DNA of 64,000 bases from Siphonodentalium dalli (Eukaryota > Mollusca > Scaphopoda > Gadilida > Siphonodentaliidae): the NCBI GenBank assembly GCA_032622095.1, contig CP136062.1, positions 156,170,875 through 156,234,874 of the forward strand, in the 5' to 3' direction. The notes below the pieces were generated by a model. It did not search any database. It was not told the origin of the DNA and saw nothing but the letters and a program-made list of their open reading frames with translations. Every line of letters starts with the position of its first letter. The stretch's first letter is position 1. The position numbers and the translations under genes were made by a program. Positions 20,508-31,599 of this stretch are shown piece by piece.

Positions 20508-23500
20508 CTAAGTATACACAATGATGCGAGTCTTTCCAGTAGGAGCGTGGACGAACAAAGTATGAGGAGTTCCAACTCTAGAACATCCTACATACAGTTG
20601 TCCATGCGAAAATTAAGACAGTTGTAAACAAACAACAAATACAGTTTGGCCTTGAGACTGATTAATTGAAATGGCATAGCTCAATTTTTGATTTTAGTTT
20701 CTTAAACCGAAACGGAATGTCAGATGGTATGGGGGTGTGCATGGCATAAACACATATTCTCCCTTACCACAGCCAGGCAGAATAGTAGCCACAATGACAT
20801 GCGCCAATAGCTTAGTGACCACCAGCCGTGTTCCGTTGAAAATGTTGCGCAGACGCATGGTTTTGCTCCTGCTTTCAGCCAAATATTGTGAAGAGGAAGA
20901 CATGGTGGCTCTAATAAATTAAATTATGTGCGATATGTGACAACCTCTGATGAATCTGTAACAACGTCAACTGATGTGTAGGAATGGGAGCTCCCGGGCA
21001 TTTCATTAACACGTTTGTTGTTGATGCTGTTCAGTCACAGACATTGGCGCAATAAGTGCAAGTTTACATAGACAAGTAATGTTTTGATAGTGGTCGCGTA
21101 GGCTTGAGAATACACGTGAAACGGGGAAGGATCCACACACCATCATCGTCTAAAAACACTTTAGTTTCTCTAAGTTGTTGTAATGTTCGAGCGAACTGTG
21201 CGAAAGCTGGTTCCCATGGAGTTGTGCTCGCAGCGATTTATGGTTACATGGTGCCGCAACGAAGAAGACTTCACGCAAGCCTGGTTCTCGTCAGCTTTCG
21301 TCCCCCTGGTAATGACTGGTAAAGTTTGCCTAAAGTCACCAGACAACATGACAGTGAGTCTCCCCATTTGTGGATTTGTATCCCGCGCGTCCTTTTAATG
21401 TTATGTCAATTGCCTCCAATGCTCTGGTATGTGCCATTGTGCATTCATCCCATGCAATCATGTGTCACGTTCTGAAAAATTGCGCAAGTCCGGAAGTTTT
21501 GGAAATGTTGCAAACCGGAGCATCATTGGTGACCAAGTCCAAAGACAACTTAAAGGCAGAATGAGCTGTGGCAGCATTACCCGACGAAGCAACATGTTCG
21601 TGACGAAGTTTTCTCCCCAGTTCCAGCAGGTGCATCGTGAAAACATATTCCTCCAGTATGAGATTGCATTCGACCGATGGTGGAATATACTACCCTTTAT
21701 TCGTGTAAAAATTTTTTTTTCATTTTCATTAATGTATCTGACCAAAGAATCGATTTCGTTGAATGTTTGCCGTAATATCTCGTTGTCAGAATGTTCAGCT
21801 CGCTTCAGTTTGAGGCCGACCAAGCGTATGCAGTCCTTCTCCTCGCATAGCAATAACCATGTCTTCTATATCTATTAATGCGACAATGAAGACCTCACCA
21901 CTGTAGGCACTTTCCATTTCCGGGTATCTTAATTGAACCTGGTGTTTAAAATCTTCAGAAAAATCATCCCGTTATTGGTATAGTATTAAAGGATCACAAA
22001 CTTCACATGTTTTGAGGATAATTGCAGAGAATTATGAGGCTTGTTGCTGAATGCGATGCCGAAGCTTTCATTAAAGTTGCATCCCATTTGGTATCGTCTT
22101 CGAGCAGTTCGCGCTTAACGCATGCTTCTCGGTAAGTAGCGCATACGTCGCCATCCACAATCCGGAGATCTGCAAACGAAGTTGGACAACTGACTTCACG
22201 TAGGAGTAGTCTTTAAAAAAAACATGAATGTTGGTTGGGATGGACGGTGTGTACTCCATAAAGCAGTATCAAGTCTAATATCAGCATGATTGTCTAGAGC
22301 ACCTCAGTTTCTTCAAGTTCATCTGTTGTTACACCACGTGTAGTTGGGTGGTATTGGGTTATAAAACAACGTTTGTGCAAAGGAATCTTCTTGACACAGT
22401 TGAAAGAAACCCGTCAGTATAGTATCTCACGGTGATATTGCTGCGTTATCGGTGGGTAGAATAAACCCGCTGACCATTTTCCAACTGGACAGCAAGTTGT
22501 TGGATGGCAGGATGTCGTTCGTGGATTGGAAATCCAGATATCCTCCACAAAGCTTCATTGCTGCTTATATATCGGCCCATCTGGTATTGGGTAACTTCAT
22601 CGTGGACATCTTGCTGAAGTGCATGCATAGCAGGATCCGATGTTTTGTTGTCGCCTTCGAGCAATTCGCGCTTAACACATGTTTCTCGATAAGTAACACA
22701 GACGATGCCATCCACAGTCCGGTGATCTGCAAAAACGTGGGAGGTGGGACCCTTGACTTCATGTAGTAGTCTTAAAAGGAAACATTCATGTTGGCTGGAA
22801 TGGACGGTGTATAATTTCCCTATAGCAGTGTCGTGTCTAATTAGAGCATTGTATTCTACAACAGAACCTCGTTTTCTTCTATTCCATCTGTTGTTACGCT
22901 ACGTGCAATAGGATTGTACCTGGTGATAAAACAACGTTTGTGCCAAGGAATCTTCCTGACACAGTGCTATTGCCTGATTTGCAGCATTATCGGCGGTAAA
23001 ATAAACCCGCTGACCATTTTCCAAATGGACAGCAAACTGTTAGATGCCATGATGTTGTTAGTGGACTAAAATTTCAAATATCCCATAAACCTTCATTGTT
23101 GTGTATATATCTGATTGCTTTTAAACCACCGTCTCCAGGTCTCCTTCGCATGTAAGAAGGATACTCATCTTCGGCTGTTTTAGTCTCCAGAATAAACGAT
23201 TCGCGTTACCGTTTCTTGCACTTATTGTCTTTCATGCACGGTGATTTGTGTTTATTGGAATTGAATGGACCGTGTACCATTATTTTGTGTCTCGACAATG
23301 TCGAAGAGCCATCTGTCTGTTGCAGGATATGGAAGCTCTGCCGATATGATGGTTTCAAGCTGGTTGGATTGAATTTTGGTGATGAGCCAAATCAAAGTAT
23401 GCGCATGCGGCAACGAATTATATGGTGGACTTTTGGCTCCGCACTGGTCCGGCAATTTGGGACTTTGTCATGAGGTCCATTACTTTCAGTACTAGGTGGA

Positions 23501-24182
23501 ATGTCAGTGAGATAATGTCTGTGGACGTAAGTTTGACCAAGAAGAAGCTCACATTGTGTTTCCTTCCATTTTGAATTACATGTGATTGTTATAAGTAGAT
23601 CGGATCGGTCGTAATGCCGAACAAAGGTCATGGCATGAAATGACAGGCATAAAAGTCCATACAAGAGACGGTCTTTCTATAGTTTCACCTGCCTGTGGAA
23701 TTCCAAAGTGATAACCCTCTTCCCCATTCACAAACAACAGAGGATACAATAGGACATCATGCTATCTGTGTTTCGATGTTGCGTCTGAGATTATTATATC
23801 TGCATTTTAAAACAATATCCCTGGTTTCATATACCCAACTAGTCACGATCACAGCTACTTCGTTGCATTACGGTGCATTAAAACGGCGAGCATGCTCTCC
23901 AGATTGAACATTGTCAGCATCAATGACGACTTCTTGTTCTTGTCTATGTGCACATTCCAAGGTGTACTTAGACCTTTGAACGCTATTGGTTGAATGTAGC
24001 ATGTTCTGTAATGTCACAATGATATCAAATCGTGTTCCTTGGTTTCCGTTGTATCTACTCTGCGTCTGGCTCTGAGGATCTCGCACAAAGTAAAGTTGTA
24101 GATATCGAGGTTGTTCGTCAGGCAGCGGCTGGAGGGATCCGAATATGTGGTAAACCTGCCATTGGACTTTATATACAGGCAT
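20508..24182 (-). pseudogene. Decayed Helitron Rep/helicase gene (arm A)
   Basis: Minus-strand fragments follow the order of a Helitron RepHel protein. 24182-23868: Helitron-like N domain (KVQWQVYHIFGSLQPLPDEQ). 23664-23250: Rep core with RHYDRSDLLITITCNSKWKE and the HUH-type LPHAHTLIWL. Then EDEYPSYMRRRPGDGG. 22715-22446: YQMGRYISSNEALWRISGFP and HLENGQRVY-like text. 21600-21170: Pif1-like helicase with IAWDECTMAH and LSGDFRQTLPVITRGTKAD. 20903-20740: FNGTRLVVTKLLAHVI. About 20600-20508: HGQLYVGCSRVG and the stop. There are many stops and frameshifts. I do not see the paired Rep tyrosines or the helicase Walker A GTGKT; the text around them is missing. Rolling-circle transposition by this copy is not possible. 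The ends (5' TC, 3' hairpin plus CTRR) were not located. Confidence 0.92.
22101..23060. repeat. Tandem duplication of about 550 bp inside the Helitron (arm A)
   Basis: CGAGCA-(G/A)-TTCGCGCTTAAC occurs at 22101 and 22658 (557 apart). CTGACCATTTTCCAA occurs at 22470 and 23010 (540 apart). The blocks TCATGTTGG-TGGGATGGACGGTGT and TAAAACAACGTTTGTGC are also doubled. The repeated part encodes the YREACVKRELL to LENGQRVY region between Rep and helicase. The units are clearly diverged, so this is old. Confidence 0.88.
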
Positions 24183-24879
24183 ACACCCTCCTTCCCCGTT
24201 GATATTGGTTCCTATCGATGTTATCTGAACTGCGATATTATAGTTGAATGTTATTCAGAAAATGTTTCGATTCGGGCGTGGTGCCCACCAGAAGACAAAT
24301 CAAAGGCTCCGGTGGTTCTAGACGCATGGTTATTCTCATCGTTCAGATATGTACCCCACATAATATATAATATAAAACAAACTGCTGTGTTGAGAGCCCC
24401 ATGCTATTATAATTAAACTGTATAATTGAATAATGCGCATATCGTTCTACAGAGGTACATATACGCGGTTCGTTCTAGATGAAACTTCCGAGCCGAACAC
24501 TGAAACAAACGCAAAAAAATGTATTGATGTCAATTTTGCCCATTTGTGGCCAAATTATCCACCACATAATTAATTATGTTGTGCATCAGCGACACTTTTT
24601 AGAAACGTTTGTCTAACTATTATGGTCTTAATCCAATTAACCGACACCAATTCCCGTTCAGTATATCATGTAGACGTCTACATATCAGTTTCTATGAAAA
24701 TCGTTGAATTAGTTTTATCAATTGTGTTGCTCCTCGTCCGTGATATCAATTCCTGACCCAAAATGGAAGCCATCCGGAACATTTATGCTACGTCATTAGT
24801 GTTCGTATATCACATATATCTACATATACGTTTGGGGACATCCAGGATACAAATGTGTTGTCAATCTTGGTGGTTCGCC
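24183..24879. other. No gene recognised downstream of the Helitron (arm A)
   Basis: AT-rich 700 bp. It holds the near-palindrome ATATCATGTAGACGTCTACATATCAG at about 24661-24687 and otherwise nothing I can support. Confidence 0.5.
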
Positions 24880-25320
24880 CCATCATTGACTTCGGCGGTG
24901 GAACTTTTGCAACTTTAAATCATACCTTAAATTCCATGTACAATGGACATGACTATATATAGGTTTGGTGGAAATCTAAATTGACATCAGCAAAGCGTGT
25001 ATCACGTTTGAGCTCTTTCACTGATGCACAACTGTGACATCGACTTTCTTATCCTTAAACCAAACCATTAGACTCCCTATAATCGATTACAGAATATTGT
25101 TTTTATAAATGTGTGGTCTGTGTCATTTGGGGACCTTTAAACTACACCATTAATGCCACTATGATGGAGCTGGCTAACGACTCGTCAACTTAGCATTTCA
25201 ATAACCCCCAAGGCAAGTATGCAAGGATGACTCGCATTTAATGTCCACAAATTTGAAGGACAGCGAACGAAAGAAATGATTTATTCCCCCGAGCCCGTTT
25301 CTTATACCATTGAATTGTAT
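24880..25320 (+). repeat. Interspersed repeat family R, arm A copy
   Basis: Recognised because it recurs inverted in the spacer at 36885-37035 and 38425-38760, with 37858-37919 joined to the latter. Shared blocks, read on the minus strand of this copy, are CTTCAA-TTTGTGGACATT, GTCATCCTTGCATACTTGCC, GGTTATTGAAATGCT, GGGAGTCTAATGGTTT, GGTATGATTTAAAGTTG and GAAGT-AATGATGG. No coding capacity is seen and the family is not named. Confidence 0.8.
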
Positions 25321-25461
25321 GATAAATGTGTTTTGGGAGGTCTATTTTACTTTAAACAGTTAACCATATATACCGCGTTCATATATCTAATGGTGGTATC
25401 TTAATAACAGGGTCGTTTGATTCTATATTTTATGGAAATACTAATAATGCAACACGTTCGA

Positions 25462-25649
25462 AAGAGATTCATAGAATTGTGGGTTGTTGTTGCTGCTGAA
25501 AATGTTCATGGGGAGTGATAGACCATCAGTAATGATAACGATATGGTACAAGTCTGAGTTAAGAATAAGATTGGAATGGGCTTAGAGTAGTCATATCGGT
25601 TATCACAGGTAGAGTTTATAGTTTTGTTTAGAATGAGCTGTTAGTACTT
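25462..25649. other. Start of the spacer; duplication status unknown
   Basis: The window ends at the base matching 25461, so whether this stretch is also duplicated cannot be seen. No gene is recognised. Confidence 0.5.
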
Positions 25650-26450
25650 TGAATGACTCGGTGTACTCGCACCAACGGACTGAAGGCCGTTGGTACTTGC
25701 GCGAGTTATTGCTATATATCCATTGCTCTTGTTAGTCTGATAACATTGGATCATTCAACGTGGCAATTTACAAACTTAGTTGGCGAAATGCTTTGTCCTA
25801 GATATGTATATATGTACTTCTGCAACTTTGTACAGTGGGTTCGGGTGTTATATCAGGGGATCCACAAAGACACTTGTGGGTTGTCAAGTTGCAGGTATCA
25901 TTTAATGACTGGAGAGGCGAATTCCTTTCGGATGTCGCTGATCATGAGGTAATGGTCGTTGTCCTCTATGTGTCCATATAATCAGTACGGGTGGTGGTCG
26001 GCGATGAAATGTGTGTATGTGTGATCATTTAAATCACTGCAGTTGAGTCTGGGGCGGGTGTGGTTAATATGTGTTTGCCTGGTATTAGCTTCATAATAAT
26101 GTTGGTTAACTCCCTGGTCCCCATTTAGGAACTCTGTAAATTATGCCAGGGATGCATAACTTGTTTCATTGTGGTCGATATTATTCCATAGGTCTATTGT
26201 TGAGGGAATTGAAGGCAGCGGAGCCGAACGTCGAGGCTTGGGGGAATTGGCCTGTCGGGTCTAAACATTTGTTATTTGAAAGCTTGTTGGGATATCAGAG
26301 GCTTGCCGGACATCATTTTGTTCCCACCCGGTTTCCTTGTCATCGGAGAAACTTTGAGCCTTCGCAGCAACGTTACTTTTGGTGTGAACTATCGATCTTT
26401 TCCAAGAGGGTGGTATTTGCAATTGATCTGGGGGGAATAGTTTGGTTAGG
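25650..26450 (-). pseudogene. LINE reverse-transcriptase C-terminal fragment (CR1/L2/jockey-like)
   Basis: Reading the minus strand from about 26300 to 25790 with two in-frame stops gives PSIPSTIDLWNNIDHNETSY, FTEFLNGDQGVNQHYYEANT, HTRPRLNCSDLNDHTYTHF and CxCG-like LYGHIEDNDHYLM, then VSLWIPLI and VAEVHIYIY. This is the tail that follows the RT core in many invertebrate LINEs (LPSTI-x-WN-x-LP, H-x-R-L-x-C-S-x-LN-x-HL, E-x-x-x-H-L-x-CP-x-Y, final VH-x-YI). A stem-loop near 25680 is probably in the 3' UTR. The 5' part is missing. Confidence 0.75.
25671..25694 (-). repeat. Stem-loop in the presumed 3' UTR of the LINE fragment
   Basis: ACCAACGG (25671-25678) pairs with CCGTTGGT (25687-25694) around ACTGAAGG, with extra outer pairing ACTCGC...GCGCGAGT. 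It lies after the LINE C-terminus on the same (minus) strand. Confidence 0.6.
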
Positions 26451-27099
26451 GATCTTCTTCCTGGATTATATGGTACGGTCGTTGGTTGGAGTATTCATGA
26501 GGTTATTCACTTTCTCATAAATTAAAATTTTTATGAAGTGTCGGCTCGTTTGCCTACATTGGTGCTCGGCGTAATCAATCATGTATTGTTTGTCATTTTT
26601 GTTTGCTGATGTTTGGTATTCTTCTTAATAGTTTTGTGTGCATGGGTTTCACGTTGTTCATCTCTACTTTGAGGTGATTTGCGCACTCTGTAGTAGATTG
26701 CATAGCTGATTTAAAGAAAACCTTATGAATGCATAGATGTATTGACAGCCATAGTTTGTACGTTTCGGATGACATAGCATATTGTTTGTGTCGCCGGCGT
26801 CATCCCGGATTTGTGAACATCTGGCCACTTCCATAGCCGTCGATCGCACATGAGTAGTAGGTCCTCGGTCGATCGAGATTTGGGAGGCCGTCTGACCAAG
26901 TCAAGTGACGAAATGTCCTTTCTTTTTGTTGTAATTGAACTGTATATCATATTATTACTCATTTTACCTTGTGGGTCTGCAGTTGTATTCCGTTTTCCCG
27001 GATACTTAGTTTATATACTGTCTATTGCACGGAAGCGAGGAATATCGTCCAGAGAACTACGATGTTAGGTATCAGTAAAATTTGGCGGATGGTCAATCT
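26451..27099. other. No family recognised; open frames of 60-80 codons on both strands
   Basis: Minus-strand frames at 26962-26723 and 26775-26593 are open, but I cannot match them to a known domain. Given the LINE pieces on both sides, this is probably further retrotransposon sequence; that is inference. Confidence 0.45.
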
Positions 27100-28735
27100 T
27101 TCGTTTTTTTAGTTGCCAAATGAAAATAAAAGCAGATGATCGACAACTATTCCAGCAGACACCTCGAACTACCCATCGAATTATGGTCGGGCCAAAGACT
27201 GGTACATAGCCGGAGCGGTGACCCGTTAGTCATTGCTTATACCAGGCTCTTGGTACATCACCACAATGAGACAGGCGTTAGCAGTACACTGTTGAAACAT
27301 TTATAAGTCATGAAGACGAAATTAACGGCACAACATACATGATAAACAGAACACACAACTAGATACCAGAAAAAAAAAATAACAGGTGGCAGAAATTTAA
27401 TCTGAAACACTGTGAGTGTCGTGACTAGCCGATTGATTGAGCCGGATCAACTCAACCACCCGTATTGAAGAGATGTAGAACCAAAGAGGACCATGAGCTA
27501 AGCCATTACCACAGGTCGATGTCTCACTTGACACGGCTGCCCTAGTATTCCCAGAACTCCTGCACCACACATCAAGGGATGCACCCCTCGGCAAAAGTGG
27601 ACCACTTTAGGGTAAATCTTTACGGGATTCTTAATAAGTGAACCTATTCTACCCGGGTCCATACGGGGATGATTTCTTTATTATGATCAATTGTCAGCAA
27701 GCAATACAAAAATAGTGGTATATGTGGAGACAAATAAGTGTTGATAGAGATCACATGGTGAATATCCATGCACTCCCAATGGCGATTCCTCAATAAATCA
27801 CCCGAATAGCCTAAAGTGAAATGGGTTTTGTATCAGATGCTGAAATGCGTCTACGATTATGTTAACTTGTCGGATTGCAATAGCTGTTCAACATAATTAT
27901 AACAAGGCAATTTTGAAAGTCACATGTGAAACTAAAGACAAACTATGCATAGATGTCTGAAATATCAGAGCTCATGGAACTATGTATGATATGACACTGA
28001 TATGGACAGGAATGTCACCCCAATAGCCTCGGGTGGTATTCCGTTCTCGATCGGGCGATACACATCCGCGTTGCACTCAAGCACTAGCGACAACTGTATA
28101 CTGTACTTACATATTTGCCCAAACACGTCTCGTCTTGCTCTCGTTTCCATCGATCACACCTACGCGACTATAGATATAAAGAACCATATTCGACATTGGT
28201 ATGCGACTTATGCATGATGGCATATTAACGATGTATCCATCGGCGGCATGAATGTGGCAATAATTATTCCTCCAATACCCATCTTACAATTGGTTATACA
28301 TAAGGACTTGATAAAGCATACTGAGGTGTGAGATGATAACATAAGAGAGGATAGCACAAGTCTGAGTATTTTAAGTCCTCTCCTCTAAGTTTTTCAGTCT
28401 TCTAGAACCAAGAGCGTTTGGTGGGAAGATTCCATTGCACGATATTTGAAAGTAGAAATAATTCATCACATTGCTCTTTTAAATTTTACAATTATTTTGT
28501 CCTTTAACGTACATATATAATGAACTAACTTGTGTCCCTTCTCTGGTATGCAGTCAGCAACAACCTGCTAAACCGAGGGGTGACATTGGCATCCGGTGTA
28601 TGATGTACAGCTGAAATGCGGGCATATAACTATACTTCAGTAATGCAGAATATTAACTCACCAGTACAAGGTTACAGTCCGTTACACCCTATTTCCCAGA
28701 ACAAAGTACCAGTGGTGTACGCTTGAGGATGTTCT
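27100..28735 (-). mobile_element. LINE 5' region with start of ORF1, copy 1
   Basis: Matches 34829-36275 in the same orientation over its whole length, with many indels. On the minus strand it runs from an upstream non-coding region at the high-coordinate end to the first codons of a gag-like ORF1 (ATKK then KRKIDHPPNFTDT, about 27123-27075). The ATG is changed to ATT. After about 27075 the match to the other copy stops, so this copy is truncated or recombined inside ORF1. Confidence 0.75.
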
Positions 28736-29029
28736 TGGGACGGAGACTCGTGATACGAGAATACCGATTTCTGGTTTCGGAGTAACGACACAGGTAATTC
28801 TTTGATTGTTCATCATTCGCACGTTAGGTTGATTTTACAACTATTTATTTATATTATTCTCACATTGTTTGATATCACACTGCCGTTATGGTACATTCAT
28901 ACGCTTGCAATATTGCACTGAAAACTGCAGAAATGCCAGCTGTAAAATAGTCAAAACGGATTTTTGTGACTGGCCATCGGCGAGTGATTGGCAACTCCAC
29001 AAGATAACGATTTCAAGTTAGAATGTCCA
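28736..29029. other. No feature seen
   Basis: About 300 bp between the LINE 5' fragment and the SINE-like head, with nothing recognisable. Confidence 0.45.
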
Positions 29030-29135
29030 TGATGGAAATATCTGGATTTGAACCCTCATCGCCAGCGCTGGAGGGCGAGTCGGCTTCGAGTTGTACCCCT
29101 ATCCGACTGAGCCATCGATACACCCGCGTGATTGC
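29030..29135 (-). mobile_element. tRNA-derived SINE head or tRNA pseudogene
   Basis: On the minus strand, TGGCTCAGTCGG (29114-29103) fits a Pol III A box and GGTTCAAATCC (29054-29044) fits a B box, about 60 nt apart, preceded by GCGGGTGTATCGA. The 5' GCGGGTG finds no matching acceptor strand after the B box, so it is not a functional tRNA. The SINE body and tail were not delimited. Confidence 0.6.
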
Positions 29136-30767
29136 TGATATCGCTGAGCTATTTACAATTATATTAAGAACACAGTGCGTGTTGGTATTCTTATGCCTGT
29201 CAAAATAATGTCACTTGCTATGTTGGAATGTGAGATCGACACGGCCAGCGCCATCGATGGGATGCTTCTGATATATATATATACGAGTACCATAAATGTT
29301 ACATAGAGATGAGATGGTGCGCCCGCACTTGGCTCAACGAAGAAATGCGGCGACTTTCTGACCTTCGATAAATCGCAGTGTAAGTCACCCTTGTAACATA
29401 CATACACTATTTAATCTGAATCTGTATTATCAAACTTTCCAACTATTGGACATTCCCATCGTAACACAACCAATGGTTGAGAAGTCTCAACTGATTGCTG
29501 CATTTCAGTCAAAAATTCGGTCCTTCAGTCTAAACACACAATAATACTCTTTGTTATATCAAATTATCAGCACAAAATTCAAAATAGTTTCGTCGGAAAT
29601 TTCCAATTAATGTTGTGTCAGGCATTAAATGTCAAACTGTTGTACTCTTGGAAATCCACCCTGACACATGTCCCTGGTGGTAAGTATTGCATTGATTGAA
29701 ATATAGGTTTATAAAAATACTTGAGTATGTTCATATATAGTAACTAATTGGGCTATCCGGCGTTGTCCATGTTAGAATGTATTTTTGATATGCTTTATTT
29801 GAGTACTAAATTTACATAATCATAGCCTACACACAATAATTTACTGCATAGGTGTATATATGTATACATATGTATATATGATTGATGTATCAATGTCAAA
29901 GAATAACCATTGCCACTGCTGTCAAGACCCCCACCATGACAAAAGCAATTTTCAACACAACTTTATTACATCAATGCAGTGTTTAAGATAATCGCTAGAC
30001 CATGTTCGCCCGGGTTCTAACCCAAACATATTCGAAAATCAGCACCTCTCAATGTGCCATTCCGATCGATACATTGCCATTTCTATAATAAATGAGAAAC
30101 TGTTCAAGCTCATTGAATTAAGCACATTTGAAACAACGAATACCCATACTGAGTTATTGCCTCCATAAATCTTACGTTTGGTGAAGTTGGCGACAATGTT
30201 AGTGTCAATTCTGCCAGCCCCCGTCACCCTAGCTCCCAATTTTCTGATTTGAGAAGTACCACTATTATGCCACGTCATGAGAGTGCTCGCGTATAACGGA
30301 AAAGCGTATACATGCATAATTAAGTACGACAATCGCCGATACCAAAATGTTCTATCAACGCCCCTCCCCGATACACAATTCGTATCAAGGACAACCACTA
30401 ATTCATCATTTGGGAATAAATTATTTGATAAAATACTAATTTAAAAAAAATAAATAAATACTAAAACAAAATACAGAACCAAAAAAAAGAATAATAATAT
30501 GCATAAGAAAGAGGATAACAGCAAACTCACTCAACATTATATTAAGACAAAACAAAACAATTGTGGTGCAAAATAAGGAAATGTCCGATAAAAATGACTG
30601 GACAATTTCTTAAATGAGACCATTAAATTGGGTGGATAATAATTGAATTAACTTACTGGAAATTCCCAACTTATCCCAAGTCCGCTAAGTTAGATATATT
30701 GTAGGCCCATGTACCTATCATCGCCACTCTCCAATGGATTAAAATTTTCCAACTAGTACTTCATTCC
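29136..30767. other. No gene recognised
   Basis: 1.6 kb of AT-rich sequence. A 119-codon frame on the minus strand (30398-30039) has no recognisable domain and no transcript signals I can support. A-rich stretches occur at 30430-30560. Confidence 0.45.
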
Positions 30768-30992
30768 GTCCAGCTGATGGAAACTCCCAAATTGACACCC
30801 CTATAATAAAGGTTCGAATGGTTTCCAAATGATGACCATTCTGTCCAGATGTTGGAAACCTCAACAAATACCCCAATAATAAAGGTTCGAATGGTTTCCA
30901 GCTGATGACCATTCTGTCCAGATGTTGAAAACTCCCCAACTGACACCCCTATAATAAAGGTTCGAAAGGTTTTCAGCTGATGACAATTCAAT
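30768..30992. repeat. Minisatellite, three units of about 74 bp
   Basis: GTCCAG starts units at 30768, 30843 and 30916 (periods 75 and 73). Shared blocks are GATGGAAACTCCCAA-type, CCCCTATAATAAAGGTTCGA, ATGGTTTCCAGCTGATGACC and ATTCTGTCCAGATGTTG. Confidence 0.9.
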
Positions 30993-31599
30993 CCAAACAG
31001 TTGACCGAAATTAGGATATCATTCCAATTTTGGTCCAAAAATAGAAGAATTAAAACAATTTCAACCATTTTTAGTTTAAACATATTTATTTGTCTAATCT
31101 ATATAACCCATGACATATAACACATATATTGTGGAATTGGAGGAAGGTGCTAAATCACTTATGGGTACCCATCTCCCATATCACTGATAAATAAATAATT
31201 AGTAATAGCAAACCAACTTGATTACAAAACAAGTTGAACATATCACCGGTCACCCCCACCATTTTTGTCATGTTCCTCCAACTAACTTACCAGGCATGGA
31301 TGACATTTCCAACTGCTAAACGTTTTACCAAGGTTGCAGGTGAGACACCAAATACAAGTTTGTGAAACCCGAGTTCCAACTTTAAAACAACCCGTTTGTT
31401 TTAAACTTGATATCCAGTCTAAATATAACGGTGAATGCTCAGCAATTGACATGGATTTCACAATTTCATTCGTCACCGAACGGATATCAATAGTCTCAGA
31501 ACAGGTGAGTGGCCACATGTGAGACTCATACATGGGGTGACTATATGGTTTTTGTTGTGGTGGAGGATTTCATCTTCTAATTCCAATCTGCATCCCACC
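30993..31599. other. No feature recognised
   Basis: 600 bp before the L1-like fragment. Open frames at 31282-31533 and 31334-31522 overlap on opposite strands and match no family I know. Confidence 0.45.

Larger units (their letters stand above)
927..25461. repeat. Arm A of a large direct segmental duplication
   Basis: This whole stretch is repeated in the same orientation at 39448-64000. The offset is 38521 near the left edge, changes with internal indels, and is 38539 at the right edge (25461 pairs with 64000). Substitutions look like about one per hundred bases or fewer by eye, plus scattered indels from 1 to about 370 bp. The left edge is sharp: arm A is preceded by satellite and arm B by unrelated sequence, with a shared TTGTACGAC at the join. 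The right limit of the match is unknown because the window ends inside arm B. Confidence 0.95.

Noticed and set aside
26143-26520. 125-codon plus-strand frame
   Set aside because: It is the antisense shadow of a LINE RT tail read on the minus strand.
29985-30020. CGGGTTCTAACCC resembling a tRNA T-arm
   Set aside because: No A box at a suitable distance and no acceptor stem.
30039-30398. 119-codon minus-strand open frame
   Set aside because: No match to a family I know, no neighbours that support it, and AT-rich sequence of this length gives such frames by chance.
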